This document shows, piece after piece, positions 1-9,635 of a stretch of DNA of 64,000 bases. Position 1 is the first letter of the stretch, and every line of letters begins with the position of its first letter. The position numbers and the translations under genes are program-made. The notes under the pieces were generated by a model, which was not told where the DNA came from, did not search any database, and was given only the letters and a program-made list of their open reading frames with translations. The stretch is from Cantharellus purpuraceus (taxonomy: Eukaryota; Basidiomycota; Agaricomycetes; Cantharellales; Hydnaceae). The stretch is taken from positions 62,001 to 126,000 of the forward strand of contig JALBUN010000028.1 in the NCBI GenBank assembly GCA_025174535.1, in the 5' to 3' direction.

Positions 1-1
1 G

Positions 2-145
2 CTGATTGATGAAATCATTGCTCATTGATGGATAAGCAATAAAGAACTTGAATTTCAAGTTCTATGGATGTTGGGAGACGTCACCTGGGAACCTTACACG
101 TCATGTAAGGACCTAGAAGCCCTAGATGATTATTTAGAACTTTGA
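2..145 (+). pseudogene. Ty3/gypsy chromodomain remnant (3' end of pol)
   Basis: Reading the plus strand from base 2 gives LIDEIIAH, an in-frame TGA at 26-28, then a stretch with FQVLW, GDVTWEP, CKDLEAL and DDYLEL before a stop at 143-145. The W-x-x-GD-TWEP and DLEALDDYLEL pattern is what is known for the C-terminal chromodomain of fungal Ty3/gypsy (chromovirus) integrases. The start lies outside the window. The internal stop shows the copy is dead. The bases after the stop run straight into the MITE-like element that begins near 180. The polyprotein body would lie to the left of the window. Confidence 0.7.
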
Positions 146-179
146 GGGGTGACTTGAGCACAAGAACTACCTCATAGAC

Positions 180-683
180 GCTTGTTCAGAATCATGTCAG
201 TATACAATATTCTGATGTATATGAGATATACATCAGAATTTCAATGATACATAAAGCCAGGGAGTTACAATTTGGATATCTTAAAAGATTTTGGATGTGT
301 GAAATTTTCATAAATATAAACATATATTCTATATTTTAATAAACTTTAAAAGATAAGATATTTGGTTGAGATGAACATAATTATTTACATGGATATAATA
401 GGAATGTATGTATTAATATAATTGGTATTATATAGGGTATTTAGATATACAAATACCAGGTGGGGATTAAAGATAGTTCAAATTATGTTACAAGTATTGT
501 ATAAGAAAGAATTAATGATATTTGGATGTTCCCTCAAGAGAGTTGCCACCACTAAATGGGGAAAGAAACAGTTATTTTTGAGAATTATGCCAAAATATCA
601 CAATATGTTTTAATCTAGTATATTGTGTAAAATTTGAGGAAAATAGGTTGTATATACAGATTTGTTGTATTTCTGAACAAGCG
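180..683. mobile_element. MITE-like non-autonomous DNA transposon with 8-bp target duplication
   Basis: Inverted terminal repeats GCTTGTTCAGAA (180-191) and TTCTGAACAAGC (671-682) bound an AT-rich segment of about 500 bp. The 8-mer TCATAGAC lies directly outside on both sides (172-179 and 684-691), as expected for a target-site duplication. An 8-bp duplication is known for hAT elements; a 9-bp one (Mutator-like) would need one mismatch. No transposase-like frame is inside. It sits in decayed retrotransposon DNA, so it inserted after the gypsy copy. Superfamily assignment is inference. Confidence 0.65.
209..239. repeat. Perfect 14-bp inverted repeat inside the MITE-like element
   Basis: ATTCTGATGTATAT (209-222) and ATATACATCAGAAT (226-239) are exact reverse complements separated by GAG. 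This makes a strong hairpin about 30 bp from the left terminal repeat. Subterminal hairpins are common in MITEs, which supports the element call. Confidence 0.75.
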
Positions 684-733
684 TCATAGACAGTAGTTCT
701 CAGAGAGATGGAGCCCCAAAGATCCAATGGGGC

Positions 734-2903
734 TCAAGGGGAGGAAGTGGAGCTACCAAGAATAAAGGTAGCTCCTAGTGGGATGCAACAAAGAGCTACC
801 ATCAATGACAGTAGCTCAACGAGGGGAGGAGGAACTACCTTGATTAAAAGTGCAACATCTACCTGTTTTGACCATGCATGAAGTGATGCATCCTTGGTAA
901 GTGAGATAGAGCCTTGATTGTCACAGAAGATGACTGTGGCATCCTCTTGTGGTATATCCAGGCTTCTCAACAGGCTTCTCAACCATATCACTTCTTTTGT
1001 GGAGTGACTGCTTGCCATGTATTCAGCTTCGCAAGAGGATGCAGCCATGGTTTGTTGCTTCCTAGAACTCCATGATATCACACCTCCTCCAAGTGAGAAT
1101 AGATAGCCCAATATGGACCGCCATCTATCTGGGTCATTGGCCCAGTCTGAGTTGGTGTACCCGGTTAGTCTGATGTTTTTTTTTTCCACCTAGTACCAGG
1201 CAATATTCACATGTTCCTTTTAGATACTGTATTACGTGTTTTGCCACTTCCCAGTGTTGAAGGCCAGGGTTTGAGGAGAACTGACTGAGTTGTTGGACTG
1301 CAAACATGATATCTGGGCGGGTTGTGATTGCTGCATACATGAGTGACCCCACTATCGCTTGATATGTACTTTCTCCATTGTTTCTTTCTCTTTGTCATTC
1401 TTAGGGCACATGGATACAGATAACCGCAGTCCTGGTTCCAATGGTGTGCTGACCGGGTAAGCCTCCTGCATTTTGAACCTAGATATAATTGTGTCCACAT
1501 ATGCTGCTTGGGATAGGGATATCAACTGGTCCTTGTAATTGCATGTGATGGTGACACCAAGTAACCAATGTACCTCTCCCAAATCTTTTATTTCAAAAAA
1601 GCTCTGTAAGTCATTCTTCAGTCTTGCCATTTCCTGGTCTGAACTAGCACACACCAGCATGTCATCTACATGTATCGCAACAATTGATGTCCCTTCATCT
1701 GTTGTGTGGGTGTATATGCAATGATCGACAGCCACTCGCTTGTACCTAAACTTGATCATTGCAGAATGGAGCTTCTTGTTCCATTGCCATCCTCCTTGTT
1801 TTAGTCCGTAGAGTCCTTTTTGCAACAGTGCCAGGTGGTTTTCCTTCCCCACTTCCTCATATCCTTTTGGCTGCCTCATATATATCTCCTCTTCTAAATC
1901 TCAATATAGGAAAGCGGTTTTCACGTCGAATTGTCTCAGGAGCCAGTTCCGGTGTGCACCTATGTGTAGAACGGCACACATACTTTCCATATGGGCGACT
2001 GGTGCGAACGTATCTGTATAATCCATACCCACCACTTGTGTGAACCCTTGAGCAACTAGGCGGACCTTGTGTTCGATCTCAAACCCTTTTTCATCTCATT
2101 TTATGTGGCATACAGGTTGACAACCGATGATCTTCCTCCCTTTTGGCACCATTGATGGTGGGACAAGCTTCCATACTTTTCTCCTGTGTATTGAGTCCAT
2201 TTCTTTGTCCTCCCTTTTTTCCATTTGGGTTTATCTTTTGACTTCATTGCTTCTTCCCAATTCTTTGGATCCCATGCATCGTTATCCACCAGTGTCACTA
2301 GTGCCCTATTTGATGCCCCATCAGATAGAATATTTGAGTCTACTGCCAGGATCTGTCTGCGTGCTCGGTGAGTATGAGTTTATACAGTGCTCTCATGCAC
2401 TTGTTTATGGGCTTGATCCAGCCTGCTGACATGGGGCAAACCTCGCATGGCTGCACCCACTGCCGATGCTCGTGTCTGTCGGCCTGATCATCTGGGTTGG
2501 GGTACACCTTGGTCTAGTGTATTCTCCCCCCCAATTTCAAGCATTTCTGCCTTGGTTTGTCCTTCCTCTCCCTCTGTTTGCCCTGCTGCCTCCTCATCTC
2601 TAGACATATCCTCCCCTTCATCTGTCTCCTCATCAGGTTCACTCCTATCCACTTCTGACTGATTCTGGTGTTTGTTAGGCTCATTTTCCACTATTTGCTG
2701 GGTCTCCATGATGTTGTCCTGTGATTCAATGAAGGACACATTAAATGAAATGAGTATATGTTTCGTCTGTGGATTCCAGCATCGATGCGCCTTTGAGTTA
2801 TTTGAATAGCCCACTAAGATACATTTGTCTGACTGTTGATATATTTTTGGGTTTGTCCTATTTTGGATTAATACGAATGCTTTGCACCCATACTCACGCA
2901 GAT
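734..2903 (-). pseudogene. copia reverse transcriptase and RNase H remnant
   Basis: After REYGCKAFVLIQ (2490-2913) an acidic linker leads into the reverse transcriptase. A degraded stretch with AQGFTQVVGMDYTDTF and QFDVKTAF lies around 1880-2090. Further on are LYGLKQGGWQW and the catalytic VDDM (usual form YVDDM) within 1352-1879. The connection MGSLMYAAITTRPDI lies at 1134-1352. RNase H at 734-1189 keeps YTNSDWA, SSCEAEYMA and FCDNQGS, which hold the metal-binding residues. Frameshifts separate the three blocks. The last recognisable copia-like residues are near 740, and the exact 3' end is unclear. Confidence 0.85.
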
Positions 2904-3430
2904 TGTTATGCACTAGGTCCGATTGGGAGTCGGAGATTGGGTCGGAGGTTTGGTTGGAGTCAGAGAAGGAGTCGGGGTACGTTGTGGGGGTCCAAATGGA
3001 CTTGGCTTCAGCTTATGTGCTGTGCCCTCACTAATACCGGTGTCTGAGATTTCAGAGATGGAGTACAACTTAGAGAGTTAGGATCGGACTTAGGAACTAG
3101 GCATGATTCAATATTCAAACTGGGGAATGAAGTCCCCAGTCAGGCAACTTAAATACGTATTTGAATCTAATAATAATTACTCTGGTGATGGGTCTCCAAG
3201 GCCGACGGCCTTACATGAGTATGTCCAAGTCTGATGGGGATGGATGTCTGGGTTCCTATGGTGATGCTGATGCATCAATTGGAACCGGAGATGGATGGGC
3301 AGAATTGGCAGTGACAATCGGACAGGTAAATGGAGACATGATGGTTTCCAAATGGAGTATAGATTTCATATGCACGGGGATCTGAGTGCATCAGATGGGG
3401 ATCTGGGTGTTAATGAATATAGTCATAACA
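2904..3430. mobile_element. Solo LTR, copy 1, inserted in copia pol
   Basis: The 527-bp segment starts TGTTATG and ends CATAACA, the TG...CA ends of an LTR. It is flanked by CAGAT (2899-2903) and CAGGT (3431-3435), a 5-bp target duplication with one mismatch. It closely matches copy 2 at 5993-6520 along its full length and breaks the copia reading between VSHL and REYGC. No internal retroelement sequence accompanies it, so it is probably the product of LTR-LTR recombination. The parent element is not in the window. Confidence 0.85.
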
Positions 3431-4372
3431 CAGGTGTGAGACCTGCAGTCTTTTGCCATATAGGGCTTCACATGGAGTCTTTCCATTCAGGGTATGAGTA
3501 GGTGTTCATTGCACCAAGTAAAATGCTGCCATTGCACATTCGCCCCACAGGTTTGGTGGGAGTTTAGCATCCAAATGCATAGCTCTTGCCCGTCCCATAA
3601 TTGTGCGGTGTAGACGTTCAGATTTACCATTCTGAGCGGATGTATATGGTGCAGTAATTTGATGCTCAACTCCTGTTTTTTGATGTATTGATTCATATTC
3701 TGCACCAGAGAATTCACCTCCTCCATCTGTGCGTATGACCCCCAGTCTTCGTCCAGTTTCACATTCTATTCTGGCTCTCCACTCCTTAAAAACTTGTACC
3801 GCATCCAATTTCTTAGGGTGAAACCCCACAGGTAGCTAGAATAATCATCTATGATATTCATCAGGTAGAGCGCCCCTCCTACTGTGGGTACATCCTCTGG
3901 TCCAGTCAGGTCTGAATAGATGATATCCAAGGGTGCTTTAGCTCTCCCCCTCTTGCACATGGGGTACTGATGTCTTTGCCTGCTTGCCAAGGATACAGTA
4001 TTCACATGCGGCAGGCGATATGGAGAGGTCAATAGGCATACCTTTTGCCATATTAAGTCTAGCCATGTCTTTTATGGATTGATAGCTGACATGTCCTAGA
4101 CGTCTATGCCAGGTAGCGAGGGTGGGTGTTGCACATGCTAGGAATATGTGATCTTCTTGTGGATGCATCATAGTAAGGGTGTATAGACCTCGATCCCTAC
4201 ATACTGCCCCGGCCACTATTTTGTTGTTCATATTCCACACAAAACACTTGTTCCTTTCAAAAAGAATTGACATGTTGTCATCAGTGAGTCTGCCCACTGA
4301 GATGAGACGTAAGGTAGCCTTGGGTGCATAGAGTATGTCCTTAAGGACCATGTGTTGTCCCTTTTTGACCAT
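3431..4372 (-). pseudogene. copia integrase region (GAG-pre-integrase and catalytic core)
   Basis: The pre-integrase zinc site is visible as WHRRLGHVS followed by CEYC. The catalytic core shows DIIYSDLTGPE (first Asp), VIRTDGGGEF (second Asp) and NGKSERLHRT (Glu), so the DDE triad is still readable. The parts lie in different frames, with breaks near 3960 and 3790. After AFYLVQ the frame shifts again into THTLNGKTPCEALYG and VSHL, where the solo LTR interrupts; the protein resumes on the far side as REYGCKAF. The enzyme would have inserted element cDNA into the genome. Confidence 0.85.
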
Positions 4373-4432
4373 AATTCTAATCTTGCCTATCCCTATAGCT
4401 GCGATCGCTAACCCGTTTATGCCTTTTATAGC

Positions 4433-5635
4433 TCATGGTTGAATAGGGGTGAGTTTGAGGAAGTCTTTGTGGTATGGGGAACATGATGAAGTGGCTGCTG
4501 AATCTAGGTGATAGGACATATCTCCTGCTGCCCTCGCTGCAACCATTGAGAATGCCATCAGGGAGTCATTTGAATTATATGCCTGCTGATTTGGTTGTTC
4601 CTTCATAGGTGTTTCAATACACGCTACCATCGAGTAATCAGAATCATCGCTTGACGATGTATAGGTCACATAGGTCTGAGAATGACCCTTTGCAACATAT
4701 GCTGATTCTTCCCTGTATGCAAATGCAGCCACTACCATCTCGCTTTTCACAGAGTTAGATTCACTTGAACTGCTATCTTGAGCAGTGTTCACCTTCTCTG
4801 GCTCCACCTTCTTTTTGCCTTCCTTTGCTGTCTTCACCTTATTCATTGGTCCCCCTGGCCTGTGACACTTTTCTAGTGTGTGATTTGAATACCCACAGTT
4901 GCTGCAGCCACCTTTTGCCTTTTTTGCCTTCACCTGTGTGGTACATGCTGCATATGCAGTTTCCTGTGCAATCTTTTCATCAGCCTTCCCTCGCATCCAC
5001 TGTGCTTCATGCTCCAGCCTATCGATGATCTTTTGTGAGATAAGTGATTCTGCTGCCAGGAGAGTCTCCAGAGTTTCCCTCATTATCTCAAAGTCTCCGT
5101 CCTCGCCTAGTGCATGCAAGAAGAACATAGCCTTCCACTCTTCACATGTTGGGAGGCCAATCTCAAATAAGCAGTCAATGATGCCGTTCAGGGTGTGGAT
5201 GCTTTCGATGATTGCCTTGGGAGACTCGCATGTGAAACGTGTACATAGAGCGGCTCAAAGGAGGTTAAGCTGTCTGACTGTTCCTCTCTCTCTGAACTTT
5301 GATCTCAGCTTCTCCCATGCCTCCTCTGCTGTTTCAACATCGTCAAGATGGTGTTGTAGTGTGGGATGCATATGTGTTTGCAGGTATGCCACCAGCTGGA
5401 GATTGAACCGCTCCCAGTCTTCATAGTTCTGTTTTGGTTTCGGTTTTTTGCCGCAGAAAAATGGCCAGTACCCTCCTACAATCAGATTTGCTTTTGCAGT
5501 ATGTGCCCATTGTTCATAGGTATCTTCTGTTAAAGCTGCAAATTTTTCTAGTTTAATTGAAGTCGGTAAGGGTGTTGGTACATCAGTTGATGTATCTGGG
5601 GTTGGTCCTGTAGCTTCAGCACCTATCCAAGCCAT
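4433..5635 (-). pseudogene. copia gag with zinc knuckle and start of protease
   Basis: The frame opens at an ATG at 5635. The first 126 residues have the UBN2/gag-like look of copia capsids (W and L rich, VAYLQTHMHPTLQHHL). An in-frame stop follows at 5255-5257, but the same frame stays open to 4433. Downstream is a CCHC zinc knuckle, CSNCGYSNHTLEKC, with the C-x2-C-x4-H-x4-C spacing used to bind RNA. Then come an acidic Ser-rich stretch and HLDSAATSSC, which matches the copia aspartic protease site (D-S-A; D-S/T-G is usual). A second in-frame stop lies at 4433. Gag packages element RNA; this copy cannot make a full polyprotein. Confidence 0.85.
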
Positions 5636-5660
5636 ATTATTGACTTTGAGTTCTCAGTAT

Positions 5661-5686
5661 CCACCTGGTAAGTTAAGACCAGGTGG
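5661..5686. repeat. Hairpin in the copia leader
   Basis: CCACCTGGT (5661-5669) and ACCAGGTGG (5678-5686) are exact inverted repeats with an 8-nt loop, just upstream of copia gag in its own sense. In that sense the flank reads TGGATACTGAG, which only loosely resembles the initiator-tRNA primer-binding site of copia elements. A structured leader or LTR edge is inferred. Confidence 0.45.
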
Positions 5687-5775
5687 GGCCCATAACCTTT
5701 TGAGATCTGTACTATGTCAGGCTACATTTGATTATAAGTAATGATACAAAAACTATTAAGAGTGATTGAGGCTCA

Positions 5776-5802
5776 CCTCAGTTGTTAGATAGACAACTGA
5801 GG
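5776..5802. repeat. Second hairpin upstream of copia gag
   Basis: CCTCAGTTGT (5776-5785) and ACAACTGAGG (5793-5802) are exact reverse complements with a 7-nt loop, followed on the plus strand by an A-run. It lies where the copia 5' LTR is expected. No LTR mate was found, so the role is unknown. Confidence 0.45.
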
Positions 5803-5992
5803 GCTAAAAAACACCATCAAAACATTCCTTATCCTTTGTAATCATGTGACTACGTGCACGTATCTCTCTCTCACTATGATTGATTTCAACAGCACTTACC
5901 GTCAACTCTCACAGCCCCCAAGCGCTGTAATGGTGGTGGTGGGAGGGGACAGCAGGAGAACAGCGGTGGCAGCTGCAGTGGTGCCAGAGGAT

Positions 5993-6520
5993 TGTCATGC
6001 ACTAGGTCCGAATCAGGTCAGAGATTGGGTCAGAGGTCAGGTCAGAGGTTTGGTTGGAGTCAGAGAGGGAGTTGGGGTACGTCATGGGGGTTGGAATGGA
6101 CTTGGCTTCAGCTTATGTGCTGTGCCCTCACTAATACCAGTGTCCAAGATTTCAGAGATGGAGTACAACTTAGAGAGTTAGGATCGGACTTAGGAACTAG
6201 GCATGATTCAATATTCAAACTGGGGATCAAGTCCCCAGTCAAACAGCTTAAATACATATTTTGAAATCTAATAATAATTACTCTGGTGATGGGTCTCCAA
6301 GGTGGACGGCCTTACATGAGTATGTCCGAGTCCAACGGGGATGGATGTCCAGGTTCCTATGGTGATGCTGATGCATCAATCAGAACCGGAGACAGATGGG
6401 CGAGATTTGGCGGTGACAATCGGATAGGTAAATGGAGATGTGATGGTTTCCAAATGGAGTATAGATTTCATATGCACGGGGATGATGGGGATCTGGGCAT
6501 TAATGAATATATTCATAACA
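5993..6520. mobile_element. Solo LTR, copy 2, with perfect 5-bp target duplication
   Basis: The 528-bp segment starts TGTCATG and ends CATAACA and is flanked on both sides by AGGAT (5988-5992 and 6521-6525). That is a perfect 5-bp duplication, as expected for LTR retrotransposon integration. It aligns with copy 1 from end to end with a few small indels. Many differences are TG in one copy and CA in the other, pointing to decay of ancestral CpG. No retroelement coding is attached. Confidence 0.92.
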
Positions 6521-6525
6521 AGGAT

Positions 6526-7869
6526 GGTGAATAGGACAGGATAGATTGACTGGTCATGCTCAACAATATGGTCCTAACCCCTCGGAGCACCCCTCAGATA
6601 GCAGGAATCCTGGGCAGCATGTTTGATAATAGCTGGTCCTACTGGCAAAATGATGGCCAAGCTTTTGTTTCATCAAGTGAGGCTGGCTTGAGTGGACACA
6701 TCATACTTAGCTGTAAGCAGTAGACACAGTGGGCTCGATGTCTATCAATTGAAGTAAAGATTTAGGCTCATTACTTTTTCATAGACAAAACCTATAGAAC
6801 TTATATACAAATCAACTCATAGTAGAGTCCTTCAAGAGAATCAAATCCCTTTATTCCCATTGTCCTATTGTCTCACTTAAACCACAGTTATCCCCATTGT
6901 CCCTTTGACATGACACACATGACCTTGGCTTAACTGGTGGTATGCCTTGCTCAAGTGCAGAGCAGTGCCAGAACGGCGGCATCTTGCCTTGTGAAGAATT
7001 TCCATTCCCCAGGGGCTGAAGCATTGAGTGTTGAGCCCCACATCATGATTTTCCTATGACATGTTTGAGACTGTTTGGACTCAAATAGGACTATACCCTG
7101 AGCCTTGAAGGTTACTCACTGCTTTACTTAATGATACACCAGTTAACACCAAGAGATGCCTGATGAAAATATAACTTGAATGCAAACGTCCAAACCATAA
7201 GGGAGGTGTCTGTCGTGGGGCCTTGTTGGCTATTGTCACTGGTTCCAGCTGAGGAACATCTACTGGAGTCTGATACATGAGCCTAGGTTTGAAATATTGA
7301 AGGTTAACACAGCAAAAGCTAGTATAAACACAGTCTCATGTAAACAAGTGACTATATTATGACAAACCTAGTATAAACTACATAGTTTGTCAGCTACTTG
7401 TCAAACATAAGATAAAAAGAACTCTACCTCAGTCTCGTGTAAACAAGTGACTGAGGTACTAAACTACAAAGTAACAAAACTTATATACGTTCAGTTTTAT
7501 GCCCCTATCATCGGCGTTCACCAACGAAGATCCATAGTCACGTTTGTGGACCGTAGTGGATCCCAAGGGACACCCTGTTCTGTTCAACATGAAAGCTATA
7601 AAAGTACAATACAGAGTTGGATTTGAGAACGCTACCACTCATACATCTATCTCATATCCCTCATTATGACAGGCGGAAAGACTGTCCTGCTCATTTCACT
7701 CTCTGTTTTGGAACCCGCAAAATTATGGTGTTAGGGCAAACTCTAAATCACCACAATTCTGTGAATGAACAGCTGAGAAGAATATCAAATCCTACTGCAG
7801 CACAACTCCAGAAATGATTTAACATTTGTACTTTGGTTACAATCCGTTGTAATGGTCAATGCAGATGAT
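6526..7869. other. Gene-free, repeat-derived stretch
   Basis: No supported gene is present. Short frames such as 7081-7278 (-) look like decayed retroelement coding but match nothing firmly. A 23-nt phrase (CAGTCTC then RTGTAAACAAGTGAC) occurs near 7330 and again near 7430, a local duplication. Base composition resembles the flanking transposon DNA rather than the genes further right. Confidence 0.4.
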
Positions 7870-8969
7870 ATGCAGGAAGGTAATACGTTTCTTAGCAGTA
7901 GGGAATGAATAAGACTTCCAGAGTCTAGAGTTCACGGATGCTTAGGGGTCCAGATATTCCAAAAAGAGGGGAATGCACTTAGAGGCTAGAGGAAGTAGGT
8001 GGATGAATCCAACCGTCCAACCAGTGACACTCTGAAGCGGGTAACAGCGATGTGTGAAGTAGTCTAGCAACTGCTTCACACGAGTTCAAGATTCTAATGC
8101 TCTGCAAAGGCAGTACACACTAGTAACTTAAACAAGAGCACTAATGGCAGGACTATCGACAGACAATCTCACCCTGTAGATTTGTAGTCACGCGAGGTAG
8201 ATACTACACTCACGCCCAAAGCAGGACAATCACTACTTCGAGTGCAATCAAATACAGTTACACAACTGTAAGCGACCCTTGAACTGGACAATCAACAGTT
8301 ACTGAGATATAGAGGATGACACTGTATGTCACTCTAGTCACACTGATGTGCAAATGATGGGGTAGAAATGGTTATTTATTTCAGAGGCAGAATGGGCTCC
8401 TTTTATATTGTATTTACAGGAGCTGACTAATACTACTGGAAACTTCTACCTATTAATAGATGGAAACTACTGGAAGCTAGTGGAATATGTGAGAAGGGGG
8501 TGGAAGTTTCCTAGCCAATGAGCTGCTTGGATTTGCTCTGACTCATGGCATGAGTCATGGATGGAGTCATAGTGTGACTCAGAGCAGGAGTCATAGTATG
8601 AGTAATCACAGGAGTCATGGTATGAGTTATGGAAGGAGTCATAGCATGAGTCATGGCAGGAGTCATTGCATGAGTCACCATTACTCAAATAACTCGGTCA
8701 ATACTTTGTTTCCCAGGCTGATTAGCACAGCTATGGGTAGGCACAGCTTCTATTGAACTCTCCACTGAAAATGGAGTCAGGAGGTGCAGTGGTTGCGAAG
8801 ATATTGAGGATTTACTGGCAGTGGTGACCAGATTGAGTCGGAGATTGAAATGAGTCAAGTGATTGAAAATGAGTCAGTTGTCCGGGTGACTCCGGCTGAC
8901 TTTGAGGCTGCTGACATCTGCAAAGGTTTGTGGGTCCATGTGGGTCCCAAAACTTCACCCAGCAGAACA
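7870..8969 (-). mobile_element. Decayed LTR-like block with U3-type repeats, TATA box and poly(A) signal
   Basis: On the minus strand the order fits an LTR. It starts TGTTCTGC (right edge near 8969), then GGGACCCACATGGACCCAC, then an array rich in TGACTC, then TATAAAAGG (8399-8407), then AATAAA (8375-8380). The phrase around GGGACCCAC resembles the U3 start of agaricomycete LTR elements that I know only generally. The left boundary and a target duplication were not found, so length and family are uncertain. It could be a truncated solo LTR. Confidence 0.45.
8539..8876. repeat. Imperfect tandem array with seven TGAGTCA/TGACTCA motifs
   Basis: An imperfect repeat of about 22-24 bp, roughly AGGAGTCATRGYATGAGTCATG, runs from 8540 to 8680. 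The exact heptamer TGAGTCA or its complement occurs at 8539, 8551, 8575, 8647, 8671, 8851 and 8870. This is the known core of the AP-1/Gcn4 bZIP binding site. The array lies upstream of the TATA box of the LTR-like block on the minus strand, a plausible enhancer position. Binding itself is inference. Confidence 0.7.
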
Positions 8970-9345
8970 ATAAGTTTGTAGACTCATTTCTGCATGGAAA
9001 ATTCCCAAAAAAAATATGAAAAAATAGAGAATATTTGAATGGCCCTGAATCAAGAGAAAGCAGCAGATATATGCTGATATTTTAAGGCCATCAAGCAAAA
9101 TTGTACAGTTTTGGGACTTTAAACAAGATCTTTTTAAGGGAAAACCAGTTCCCATACACTCTCCGAAGAAAGCTGAGACTTAGGAGCTGATATAGATTTG
9201 CCGTACTGCTGCCCGGGTTATTATAGAGCGGTGCACTGAACCAATGGCAACGCTCAGTAAGATCATGACCATAGTGCCTTCGGCAGAATAGCGATGGCTC
9301 GACATTGACAGAGGGTTACTTGACTGTCTGAATAATCAAGCTATT

Positions 9346-9367
9346 ATATATATATGTGTGTGTGTGC
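9346..9367. repeat. (TA)n(TG)n microsatellite
   Basis: A run of alternating TA passes into alternating TG. It is a simple repeat in the gene-free stretch between the LTR-like block and the ABC transporter gene. The rest of 8970-9635 shows no gene or other structure that I can support. Confidence 0.8.
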
Positions 9368-9635
9368 GTTTTGAATGCTAGGGTTAGTTTGAATGCTAGA
9401 CGACGTGTGTTTGGACATGCTTTTCCATGATGCTTAGGGATGAACTAACTTCTTCTGATTTCTCGCAACCTGAGTCGAGTCGATCAGATCGCTGTGCCTG
9501 AACAAAGACGCACCCACGTGGGTTTGAATAATTAATTACAACACCTATCGCTTATACAACAGCTACTCGCTATCCGCCAGTTGTTCGTCCCCCACATACC
9601 TTCCATATTGTTTACAGCCCGAAAAAATGTAGTCA

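Larger units (their letters stand above)
734..5635 (-). mobile_element. Decayed Ty1/copia retrotransposon, interrupted by a solo LTR
   Basis: Reading the minus strand from 5635 to 734 gives the copia order: gag with zinc knuckle, protease, integrase, reverse transcriptase, RNase H. Integrase before RT separates copia from gypsy. Gag, protease and the start of integrase are in one frame with in-frame stops near 5255 and 4433; later parts are broken by frameshifts near 3960, 3790 and 1350. A 527-bp solo LTR (2904-3430) splits pol. No convincing copia LTR pair was found. The leader is expected right of 5635, while on the left the element runs into gypsy and MITE sequence, so the 3' LTR may be lost. 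Confidence 0.9.
5636..5992. other. Putative copia leader/5' LTR area, unresolved
   Basis: This 357-bp gap holds the two hairpins and AT-rich sequence upstream of copia gag in its reading sense. No gene is visible. I could not find a matching repeat left of 734 that would define LTR ends. A GT/GC-rich patch (5930-5985) precedes the second solo LTR. Confidence 0.4.

Noticed and set aside
8550..8756. Ser/His-rich ORF (MSHGWSHSVTQSRSHSM...)
   Set aside because: It is only the translation of the TGAGTCATGG tandem repeat; both strands give similar frames.
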